NCBI GenBank assembly: GCA_964605665.1
Contig: CAZSDP010000012.1
Location: 1 to 64,000, forward strand
DNA from: CAZSDP01 sp964605665
GTDB taxonomy: Bacteria; Planctomycetota; UBA8108; UBA1146
DNA: 64,000 nucleotides
Direction: 5' to 3'
A program made the translations under genes and the position numbers. The notes beneath the pieces are model-generated. The model was not told where the DNA came from. It saw nothing but the letters and a program-made list of their open reading frames with translations, and searched no databases. The first letter of the stretch is position 1. Each line of letters opens with the position of its first letter. Below, one piece after another: positions 57,166 through 64,000 of the stretch.

Positions 57166-57496
57166 TCTTCACTCCCAGGCGCATTGGAGAATTCTCGCCG
57201 GCTCGGACGTCCCTACGGCCCGGACCACCCCTTTGTGAAGAATCGCATCCCCAGGGAAGAGTGACGAATTTCGCATCTCGGCAATGGACGTGAATGACGC
57301 TCATCGGCGGAGTCTACGATGGTGTCATGGGGTTCAAAAGGCGGGAAATCGGCTACAGAGACAGATTTAGATCGATTTGGGTGGGAATGGTCTACCCGGC
57401 CTGGGAAGCCCCGGAGTTCGTCCCAGGGGCCTCATTCGGTGAATCGATTCCCGTCTCGGGGGGGCCCCCCGCGGTGGGAAGAGCCGGTACCTCCGC
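57166..57496. other. Intergenic region
   Basis: 331 bases between two minus-strand genes; should include the promoter of the patatin gene. A plus-strand ORF at 57294-57608 runs into the next gene antisense and is rejected. Confidence 0.5.
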
Positions 57497-59275
57497 TCAG
57501 GGGCAATTTGCCGGGCTTGAGGCGCAGTCTAGAGAGTCGGGAGTGGAGGGGTCGACTCCACATCCTGGAAAGGGTGGGGGGGGAGGGGCTGCGCCACTGA
57601 AGAGATAGGCGAGGCCGGTGATCGGATCGGAGATGTCCAAACTGCCATCGTCGTTGAAATCGTGAGCGTCCAAACAAGGGGGTGGAGTGACGATGATAAA
57701 GAGGTGATTGAGACTCTGGATTACATCGGCAACGTTGATCACGCCATCTTCATTGGTGTCTCCTCGGATGAACTCAGGGTTTGTGACCACCGGACCATTA
57801 CGTTCGAGAATCACCACGTCTTCGAGTTCGTCGATGAGAGTGAGGTCTAAGTCGCCATCGGTATCGATGTCCATCATCACCGCGCATGAGGCAGCAATCG
57901 GCGCGAGGAATTCTTCCGCAAAGGTGAAGTTCCCATTGCCGTCATTCAAGAACAAGAACCAGTCCCCTGAAAAGCTAGAGGTCACCCAATCGAGGTCCCC
58001 ATCACCGTCCATATCTCCGACGTCTGTCGCTAAGGCGAACGGATCAGTCGGATAAGAAATCGTTGGACCAACGGTTCCGTCTCCATTACCGAAATTGACA
58101 CTGCCAGTATTCTGATTGGAATTCACACTCGTGATATCGACATTCCCATCCCCATTGAGATCGCCCAGCGCGATCATCCAAGTCCCCGCGAGTCCGGGTT
58201 GTGACTCGACATTGGTGAATGTCCCATTTCCGTTCGACAGCAGGATGAGCATCCTGCCAGCAGATCGAGCGCCGCAGGCGAGATCGAGCAAGCCATCGCC
58301 GTCAAAGTCTGCAGCCGCGAGTGATCGTTCTCCGACCGCTCCGCCTTCAAAAAAGGTGGGAGCGCCAAATACCCCAGCACCGTTATTTAGGAGCACGCAT
58401 AGATTGCTGCTGTTGAAGTTTGCGACGGCGATGTCCATATCTGCATCACCATCGACATCCAAGACCGCAACTCCCCTCGGGGCGTCACCGACTGCGATCT
58501 GCTGTTGGGGGGCAAATGAGCCATCGCCATTGCCGAGCAGAACCGAGATCGTGTCGGTCGCGATGTTCCCCACCACCAAGTCGATGTGCCCATCTCGGTT
58601 GAAGTCACCGGGTTCATTTGGACTCGCTTGAAAGTTGACCGCAGCAGGAGGGTTCACCATCGATCCAAAGAGCCCGGTGCCATCGGCTCGGTTGAGGTAG
58701 ACCCGCAAGTCTGCGCTATCTTCGTTGATCACCGCAATGTCGAGGTGTCCGTCTTCATCGAGGTCACAGCCGACACCACCATAAGATCTAGTCGAAATGC
58801 CCGGGGAAGTTCGCGTTGTGAACTCATCAATCCGTGTGAATTGGAGATTCGCCGGTTGCGATGCGACCCAGAAAAGAAATGAGTAACCACCTGGCGAGAG
58901 GTTCGTGCCGTCGATCGCGGTCAGAGATTGGGAGAGTAGGACCATCACATTTTCTCCAGCGGAGAAAGGAGAAGACGGATTGAGAGTGGCGCTGAAGCCA
59001 TCCGGTGACACGGTCACCGTTCCGGTCACCGTTCCGCTCCACCGTCCAAACGCCCAGAAGTTTTGAGTGGTGACGCTACTGGGGTCGAGTTCGCGATCAA
59101 AGGTCACCGTGATGCTGGTATCCGCTGGGGCGGAGATCGCCTGGCTCGCAGGAGAAACGGAGAGTACAGATAGACCCTGCGCTGATGCTTGCAGCGGAAA
59201 GAAGAAAATTGATCCGAAGAGAACGAGCCCGACGTGAACAAGCGTCATCTGGGTGTGTAGCGTGGGGCGATGCAT
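57497..59275 (-). CDS. Secreted FG-GAP/VCBS-repeat protein with dockerin-like C-terminus
   Basis: 592 residues from ATG 59275 (AGGAG five bases upstream). Signal peptide ends near ASA-QGL. A bacterial Ig-like domain (SbsA/Big_5 type, VSPASQAISAPADTSITVTF) covers about residues 35-140. Seven or so FG-GAP/VCBS repeats follow with calcium motifs such as DLDEDGHLDIAV, DFNRDGHIDLVV, DVDGDADMDIAV and DFDGDGLLDLAC. The end is the shared EF-hand pair (RGDTNEDGVINVADVIQSL and DFNDDGSLDISDPITGL) plus a Cys-rich tail. A surface or extracellular structural protein is inferred. Confidence 0.87.
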   Translation of the reverse strand: MHRPTLHTQMTLVHVGLVLFGSIFFFPLQASAQGLSVLSVSPASQAISAPADTSITVTFDRELDPSSVTTQNFWAFGRWSGTVTGTVTVSPDGFSATLNPSSPFSAGENVMVLLSQSLTAIDGTNLSPGGYSFLFWVASQPANLQFTRIDEFTTRTSPGISTRSYGGVGCDLDEDGHLDIAVINEDSADLRVYLNRADGTGLFGSMVNPPAAVNFQASPNEPGDFNRDGHIDLVVGNIATDTISVLLGNGDGSFAPQQQIAVGDAPRGVAVLDVDGDADMDIAVANFNSSNLCVLLNNGAGVFGAPTFFEGGAVGERSLAAADFDGDGLLDLACGARSAGRMLILLSNGNGTFTNVESQPGLAGTWMIALGDLNGDGNVDITSVNSNQNTGSVNFGNGDGTVGPTISYPTDPFALATDVGDMDGDGDLDWVTSSFSGDWFLFLNDGNGNFTFAEEFLAPIAASCAVMMDIDTDGDLDLTLIDELEDVVILERNGPVVTNPEFIRGDTNEDGVINVADVIQSLNHLFIIVTPPPCLDAHDFNDDGSLDISDPITGLAYLFSGAAPPPPPFPGCGVDPSTPDSLDCASSPANCP

Positions 59276-59633
59276 GACTTCTCCTTTTGGCCGAGTGGTC
59301 TGTGGATTGTAGGTCCATCGAGGGGACGATTCGAGGCACTTTAAGGAGGAGAATCTCTGCACCTCGAATGGCTAGAATGGCAGCTCAATCGCATTGGCTG
59401 GAGCGTGTTGGTGAACCGAAAGCGGCGGCATCTGTAATTGTCTGTTCACTTCGGTAGATGGGGGAAATCGACAATCATCAGATTTGCCCAAGAACAAGAG
59501 AGAGATCCCGTGCCGAGACGATCAGTCCCGTGTTATCCTCGTGGGCAAGTTCGAGATCTTCCTCGATAGGGAGCCGCGCAGGCGTATTGAGCCAGGCGAG
59601 ATTCGCGAGGCCAGGAGAGACAGGAGGCCATTC
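59276..59633. other. Divergent intergenic region
   Basis: 358 bases between divergent genes, expected to carry both promoters. The haaO frame is open upstream to 59484 but without a good ribosome site there. Nothing else is seen. Confidence 0.5.
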
Positions 59634-60182
59634 GTGTCCGTTTTTCAACCGATCAATCTTCAACAGTGGATCGAAGAGCATCGAGAGTTTCTGCAGCCTC
59701 CTGTCTGCAACAAGATGGTTTGGAAGGACGAGCGCGGCACCATCATCATGATTGTTGGTGGACCCAACGCACGTAAGGACTATCACGTCAACGAGACGGA
59801 AGAGTTCTTCTACCAGATCAAGGGAGACATCACCCTGGGCATCATCCACCCTGAGACTGGGAAGCCGGAAGAGATCATCATTCGGGAAGGGGAAATCTAC
59901 TTACTTCCCGCGTTGGTTCCTCACTCTCCCCAGAGATCTGCTGGCACGATCGGCTTGGTTGTTGAACAGCCGAGGCCTGAGGGGGTCAAAGACAAACTGC
60001 AGTGGTACTCCGACGACACTCATGAGCTTGTTTATGAAGCAGAATTCACTCTTGATAACATCGAACATGACTTGAAACGCATCATGAATGAGTTTTGGTC
60101 GAACGAGGAGCTCCGCACTTGCAAGTCGACCGGAAGCGTGATTTCTCCTCCCAGCGAGGCGGTTGCCCCGCCACCTGCTTGA
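59634..60182 (+). CDS. haaO: 3-hydroxyanthranilate 3,4-dioxygenase
   Basis: 182 residues from GTG 59634, preceded by AGGAGG. Cupin dioxygenase with the family core KDYHVNETEEFFYQIKG and YLLPALVPHSPQR; His51, Glu57 and His97 are the likely Fe(II) ligands. Opens 3-hydroxyanthranilate to the precursor of quinolinate, in tryptophan breakdown or NAD synthesis. The C-terminal rubredoxin-like Cys pairs of some bacterial forms are absent. No other kynurenine-pathway gene is in the window. Confidence 0.92.
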   Translation: MSVFQPINLQQWIEEHREFLQPPVCNKMVWKDERGTIIMIVGGPNARKDYHVNETEEFFYQIKGDITLGIIHPETGKPEEIIIREGEIYLLPALVPHSPQRSAGTIGLVVEQPRPEGVKDKLQWYSDDTHELVYEAEFTLDNIEHDLKRIMNEFWSNEELRTCKSTGSVISPPSEAVAPPPA

Positions 60183-60208
60183 GTGTTGAGGGTCGCTCTT
60201 TGAGTGCG

Positions 60209-60252
60209 AAGTCGGGCATGACACTCAATCGGAGGTCATGCCCGACTTTTTT
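60209..60252 (+). terminator. Rho-independent terminator after haaO
   Basis: AAGTCGGGCATGAC (60209-60222) pairs with GTCATGCCCGACTT (60235-60248), followed by TTTT. It makes haaO a single-gene transcript. Confidence 0.9.
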
Positions 60253-60544
60253 CCCAATGTCCCTCCCGTTTTTCACCGGACGCGCAGATGGGTTTGAGAC
60301 GCTTCTCAAGTTCACTAGAGTTTGTTACGCATAGCCTTGATCGGGGCAGCAGGACTCGCTGACTTTCCAGTTTGACTCCCATTCTTCTCTGAATCATCTC
60401 GACCCGAAGAAGAAGCGCGGGGTAAGATCTGTCCCTCGAGCTTCTTTTCATTCCGAGATCTCGTTTGACGGTGACCACCACTTTTGGACACCAGGAAGTT
60501 GTGTTCACCTGAACTTGAAGGCAGCCTTCAATACAGGACGGACG
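60253..60544. other. Intergenic region before the GCS2-like gene
   Basis: About 290 bases, no supported gene; presumably the promoter of the 60545-63660 operon. Confidence 0.45.
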
Positions 60545-62458
60545 ATGGGAACCCAAGACGTCCGCGCCGGTCTCGATGGGACCGAGATGCGCACCTTCAT
60601 GAATCACTTGCTCGCTGATTTGCGTGCTTTGGAGATGATGATCGAGGCGGGAGATCTCGCACTCGATCGGCGGAGAATCGGCGCGGAACAAGAGCTGTTC
60701 CTCATCGATGATGCGTGGCGCCCGGCGTGCGTTTCCGACTCCATGATTGCTGCTTTGGATGATCCGAGATTCACCACCGAGCTCGCACGGTTCAATCTTG
60801 AATTCAATCTCGATCCTCTCGAGTTTGGGGGCAAGTGTCTGAGTCAAATGGAGTCTCAAATTGAAGAGATGCTGGCGTTGTCTCGTGATGCAGCGAGAAA
60901 GCTCGGCGCAGACGTTTTGATGACGGGAATTCTCCCAACTCTTCAAAAGTCCGATCTCGATCTTGAAAACATGACAGATCGACCTCGTTATTTTGCACTC
61001 AATGATGCGATGAGCCGTCTACGCGGGGCGGCCTATGAATTCCGCATCCAGGGAATCGATGAGGTGAGCTTCAAGCACTACTCGGTGATGCTGGAAGCGT
61101 GCAACACCAGCTTTCAAGTGCACTTTCAGGTTGGGGCAGATGAGTTTGCCCGGCTCTACAACCTCGCCCAGGTGGTGACCGCGCCAGTTCTTGCAGCGGC
61201 AACAAACTCACCATTGTTGTTTGGTCGCCGACTGTGGAGAGAAACGCGGATCGCGCTCTTTCAGCAGTCGATTGATACCCGAGTTTCGGGCCCTCACTTG
61301 CGTGAAGTCAGCCCACGAGTGCGGTTTGGTGATGGTTGGGTCAAGGAGTCCGTGACGGAGATCTTCCAGGAAGACTTGGCGAAGTTCCGGGTGATTCTCG
61401 GAACGGAAGTCGACGAAGATCCGTTGGTCATGCTCGCAAACAACGAAGTACCCAAACTCCGGGCGCTTCTTCTGCACAACTCAACGGTGTATCGATGGAA
61501 TCGACCTTGCTACGGAGTTGGTGGCGGGAAGCCCCATCTTCGTATCGAAAATCGGGTGATTCCTGCTGGGCCTACCCCTGCAGATGAGGTTGCCAATGCC
61601 GCTCTCTGGTTCGGCTTGATGTCTGGGCTTGTCGAAAAATACCCAGATGTGACCGAGGCGATGTCATTCGATGACGCGAAGGCGAACTTTGTCACCGCTG
61701 CTCGGCAGGGGCTCTCAGGGCACTTCCGTTGGCTCGATGGTGAAGAGAAGTCCGCACGTCGACTACTGTTGGATAGCTTGCTTCCACTGGCTCGAGAGGG
61801 GCTCCAAGCCAAGGGGATCGACGGCGGTGATATCGAGCGCTATTTCGGAATTCTCGAGGAGCGGATTGAAACTGGGAGAACCGGTGCAGCCTGGCAATTG
61901 GAGTCGCTCTCGAAGATGCAAAAAAGTGGGAGTCGCGGTGAGCGCTTAGGGGCGCTTGCCGCCGCAACACTTGAAAGACAACTTTCGGGGGCACCTGGGC
62001 ACGAGTGGAAGCTCGCCGAAATCGAAGAAGCGGGTGGTTGGCAGCACAACTACCAGCGAGTTGAACAATACATGACGACTGATCTGGTGACGGTCGATCA
62101 AGAAGAGCTGCTCGATCTCGTGGCCAATCTCATGGACTGGAATCGCATCCGACACATTCCCATCGAAGACTCTGAGCATCGGCTGGTGGGTTTGATCTCC
62201 TATCGATCGGTTTTGCGGCACCTTGCTCGTCGTGCAGTTGAGCAGCGTCAGGAGCCAGTTCCGGTCAAAGACGTCATGCGAACCCATGTGGTTTCCGTTG
62301 CTCCGGAAACGACGACTCTCGAGGCGATTGAAAAGATGCGGAAGCACAGAGTTGCTTGTTTACCGGTAGTGAAGGAAGAGCGACTTGTTGGCATCATTAC
62401 CGAGCACGATTTCATCGACGTAGCTAGAGATCTCTTGGAAGAATACCTCGATCGATGA
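60545..62458 (+). CDS. GCS2-like carboxylate-amine ligase fused to a CBS pair
   Basis: 637 residues from ATG 60545 (AGGA six bases upstream). Residues 1-480 resemble the glutamate-cysteine ligase 2 family: RRIGAEQELFLID, FNLEFNLDPLEFGG, HYSVMLEACNTSFQVHF and ENRVIPAGPTPADEV, which include the acidic Mg-ATP residues. Residues 500-637 form two CBS motifs (YMTTDLVTVDQEE...RHIPIED and VMRTHVVSVAPETTT...RVACLPVV), which in other proteins bind adenine nucleotides. An amide- or peptide-forming enzyme tuned by ATP/AMP is inferred; the substrate is unknown. The stop overlaps the next gene (ATGA). Confidence 0.82.
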   Translation: MGTQDVRAGLDGTEMRTFMNHLLADLRALEMMIEAGDLALDRRRIGAEQELFLIDDAWRPACVSDSMIAALDDPRFTTELARFNLEFNLDPLEFGGKCLSQMESQIEEMLALSRDAARKLGADVLMTGILPTLQKSDLDLENMTDRPRYFALNDAMSRLRGAAYEFRIQGIDEVSFKHYSVMLEACNTSFQVHFQVGADEFARLYNLAQVVTAPVLAAATNSPLLFGRRLWRETRIALFQQSIDTRVSGPHLREVSPRVRFGDGWVKESVTEIFQEDLAKFRVILGTEVDEDPLVMLANNEVPKLRALLLHNSTVYRWNRPCYGVGGGKPHLRIENRVIPAGPTPADEVANAALWFGLMSGLVEKYPDVTEAMSFDDAKANFVTAARQGLSGHFRWLDGEEKSARRLLLDSLLPLAREGLQAKGIDGGDIERYFGILEERIETGRTGAAWQLESLSKMQKSGSRGERLGALAAATLERQLSGAPGHEWKLAEIEEAGGWQHNYQRVEQYMTTDLVTVDQEELLDLVANLMDWNRIRHIPIEDSEHRLVGLISYRSVLRHLARRAVEQRQEPVPVKDVMRTHVVSVAPETTTLEAIEKMRKHRVACLPVVKEERLVGIITEHDFIDVARDLLEEYLDR

Positions 62459-63660
62459 AACGAAATACTCTCGATGACCCTCCCGACGATCCCGATTCTA
62501 CTTTGCTCCCAGCGGGTGATCGAAACTCCCGCCATGGCCTGGGACGAATCGTAGGGGAGAAGAATGGATCTCTGACGGTGATCCTCGCGGGGATGCACGG
62601 GAATGAGCCGGTGAGCTGTGAGGTGCTGCAGAGGGTCTTTGCTCAGATCGAAGAACATTCGATTCCTGTCTCCGGGACTCTAGTCGGAATACTCGGCAAC
62701 GTCACCGCTTGTGAGCAATCGGTCCGCTTCGTCGACTCCGATCTCAATCGGATGTGGACCGATGAAAATCTCGAGTTCGTCCGGTCTGCCACCCGTGAAG
62801 AGTGCGCCACCGTCGAGGGGCGAGAACTGTGGGACCTCGTCCGCATTGTCGATGCTTTGCTCGAAGAGGATCAGTCTGGATTACCCCCCGTGTTTATCGA
62901 TCTACACACCGCATCTGCTCCCTCGGCGCCCTTCGCCATCATTCAAAATACTCTCGACCAGCAGCCCTTGTTTCGCGGCCTTCCGATCCCTCTTCTCTCT
63001 GGACTACAAGAGAGATTGGATGGCTTGTTACTGCAGCGGGTGATTGCGTTGGGTGGGCGCGCATTGGCGTTGGAGGCTGGCCCTCATCTGGGAGATGAGT
63101 CAGTTCGAAAGCTAGAGGCGGCCTTGTGGACGATTTTGGCGAAGGCTGGCACGATCGATCCTGATGCGATTCCGGGGGCGACCGAGAAGCGTATTTACTT
63201 GGAGGGCCTTTCGAAGGGAATTCCACCGGTTGTTGAAGTGTTCCATCGCCATGAAGTGGCGGTCCGCTCGCAGTTTTCGATGACGAACGCTGACTATCAG
63301 ACCTTTGACCATGTTGAAGCGGGAGAAGTGGTTGCTCGCGATCGAGGAAGGTCCGTTGCTGCCCCCCGCGACTGCCGGATCGTCATGCCGCTGTATCAAG
63401 AGATCGGAGAGGACGGCTTCTTCTTTGGGGTCGATCGCAGCCGTTTTTATCTGACCTTCTCGGAGTTTTGCCGAAGGTGCCGACTCGAGTGGATTCTCTC
63501 GTTGATTCCGTCGGTTCGCCGCGAATTAGAGGCTGGTGATGCGTGGAGAGTCGACCGCGCAGGTCGCAGATGGGTTCGTGAAGTGTTGCGATTCTTTGGG
63601 TACCGCGACCACGTGGAAATCTCCGAAGACACCATCGTGGCCAAGCGGATGAAACGCTGA
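62455..63660 (+). CDS. Succinylglutamate desuccinylase/aspartoacylase family hydrolase
   Basis: 401 residues, a zinc carboxypeptidase fold. The zinc ligands are visible: His and Glu in LAGMHGNEPVSCEV (HxxE) and His in FIDLHTASAP; the Arg of FVDSDLNRMW fits the substrate-binding DLNR motif, and a Glu near ALALEAGPH is a likely catalytic residue. Family members remove acyl groups from N-acyl amino acids. Coupled by ATGA to the ligase upstream, so a linked make-and-break of one amide is plausible. The C-terminal ~100 residues have no recognised domain. Confidence 0.85.
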   Translation: MKRNTLDDPPDDPDSTLLPAGDRNSRHGLGRIVGEKNGSLTVILAGMHGNEPVSCEVLQRVFAQIEEHSIPVSGTLVGILGNVTACEQSVRFVDSDLNRMWTDENLEFVRSATREECATVEGRELWDLVRIVDALLEEDQSGLPPVFIDLHTASAPSAPFAIIQNTLDQQPLFRGLPIPLLSGLQERLDGLLLQRVIALGGRALALEAGPHLGDESVRKLEAALWTILAKAGTIDPDAIPGATEKRIYLEGLSKGIPPVVEVFHRHEVAVRSQFSMTNADYQTFDHVEAGEVVARDRGRSVAAPRDCRIVMPLYQEIGEDGFFFGVDRSRFYLTFSEFCRRCRLEWILSLIPSVRRELEAGDAWRVDRAGRRWVREVLRFFGYRDHVEISEDTIVAKRMKR

Positions 63661-63689
63661 CCAGCTTGTCTCAATCGTGGTGACGCGCG

Positions 63690-64000
63690 CTATTCCTTCG
63701 GCTCCAAGGTCAGCAGCCAAGCGATCACATTTTCGACCTCTTTGGGCTTCATCACCTGCTTGACCATCTTCGCCTGCCCATTATCGAATGTCGGTTTATC
63801 GAGATAGGCCTTTAGCCAGAGCATCAGTTTCTGATAACGATTTTCTTCATCGAGGATCGCTTGGATTCGCTTCTTCGAAACATTGTAGCGTGCGGGGTCA
63901 GTTGCTTTCAGGCGTTGAACGAACTTGTCGTAGTTGGCCATCGCTTTGAATCTCTGCGCGGTGACCTCTTCCATTGGAGGCGAAAGGACGCCTCCTTTGC
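63690..64000 (-). CDS. Cytochrome c-like protein, C-terminal part (5' partial)
   Basis: The frame is open from 63690 to the right edge; an ATG at 63974 is probably internal because the residues before it (KGGVLSPPMEEVT) continue the pattern. The closing KMVKQVMKPKEVENVIAWLLTL matches the Met-ligand and last helix of class I cytochromes c. Its CxxCH site would lie outside the window. Assignment is tentative. Confidence 0.5.
   Translation of the reverse strand, partial: KGGVLSPPMEEVTAQRFKAMANYDKFVQRLKATDPARYNVSKKRIQAILDEENRYQKLMLWLKAYLDKPTFDNGQAKMVKQVMKPKEVENVIAWLLTLEPKE

Noticed and set aside
57294..57608. A 104-codon plus ORF
   Set aside because: Its second half is antisense to the conserved dockerin-like end of the 57497-59275 gene, and it is Gly-rich, low complexity.

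Overview
The window looks like a chromosomal scaffold of a Planctomycetota (PVC) bacterium. The basis is a HEAT/PA14/c-heme fusion of the kind abundant in planctomycetes, several secreted proteins ending in a paired EF-hand (dockerin-like) module, two giant HYR-repeat surface proteins, and CCxxC metal-binding repeat proteins. This is an inference from gene content; no rRNA or tRNA is visible. A 100-base N gap (16587-16686) joins two contigs. Layout, left part: 3-2741 is the end of a HEAT/PA14/cytochrome c protein. 3256-5492 is a translationally coupled ATP-grasp ligase and FAD amine oxidase. 6330-7583 is a secreted cohesin-like/dockerin-like protein that shares a bidirectional terminator with hemL on the other strand. 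9228-12320 holds gamma-glutamyltranspeptidase and a BNR-repeat secreted protein. 12449-14040 holds msrP and a peroxiredoxin lipoprotein whose peroxidatic residue is encoded by an in-frame UGA, most simply read as selenocysteine, with a SECIS-like hairpin just behind it. 14232-16111 (minus) is a ThrE-type exporter and a secreted partner. 16247-17147 holds an orphan terminator, a structured non-coding stretch and the assembly gap. Middle part: 17148-20317 is an rRNA-modification pair (RluA-type pseudouridine synthase and an RlmKL-like methyltransferase with a decayed RlmL half). 20314-26725 (mostly minus) has a delta-60-repeat lipoprotein, an aminotransferase, a HAD phosphatase, a small plus-strand ORF and the CopA copper ATPase. 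27198-28757 is ATP-dependent PEP carboxykinase. 29108-35225 is a heme operon, hemX-like/hemA/hemC/hemD/hemB/hemE, which with hemL at 7683-8978 covers glutamyl-tRNA to coproporphyrinogen III. Right part: 35428-37360 has a cupin, a dockerin-like/cytochrome protein and YchJ. 37790-52074 is a pair of giant secreted proteins (3159 and 1404 aa) of shared architecture: DCNxN calcium repeats, FG-GAP-like repeats, more DCNxN repeats, HYR modules, DCNxN repeats, dockerin-like end. The HYR modules are locked to exactly 243 bp (81 aa): 27 in a row in the first protein and 7 in a row in the second. 52293-57165 (mostly minus) has SlyX, small acidic and metal-binding proteins, a secreted EEP nuclease and a patatin phospholipase. 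57497-59275 is another FG-GAP/dockerin-like secreted protein. 59634-63660 has 3-hydroxyanthranilate dioxygenase and a coupled GCS2-like ligase/CBS protein plus aspartoacylase-like hydrolase. The window ends in a partial cytochrome-like gene. The strongest candidate for something little described is the MsrP/selenocysteine-peroxiredoxin lipoprotein pair, followed by the indel-free HYR arrays, the two ligase/partner gene pairs and the orphan structured RNA beside the gap.
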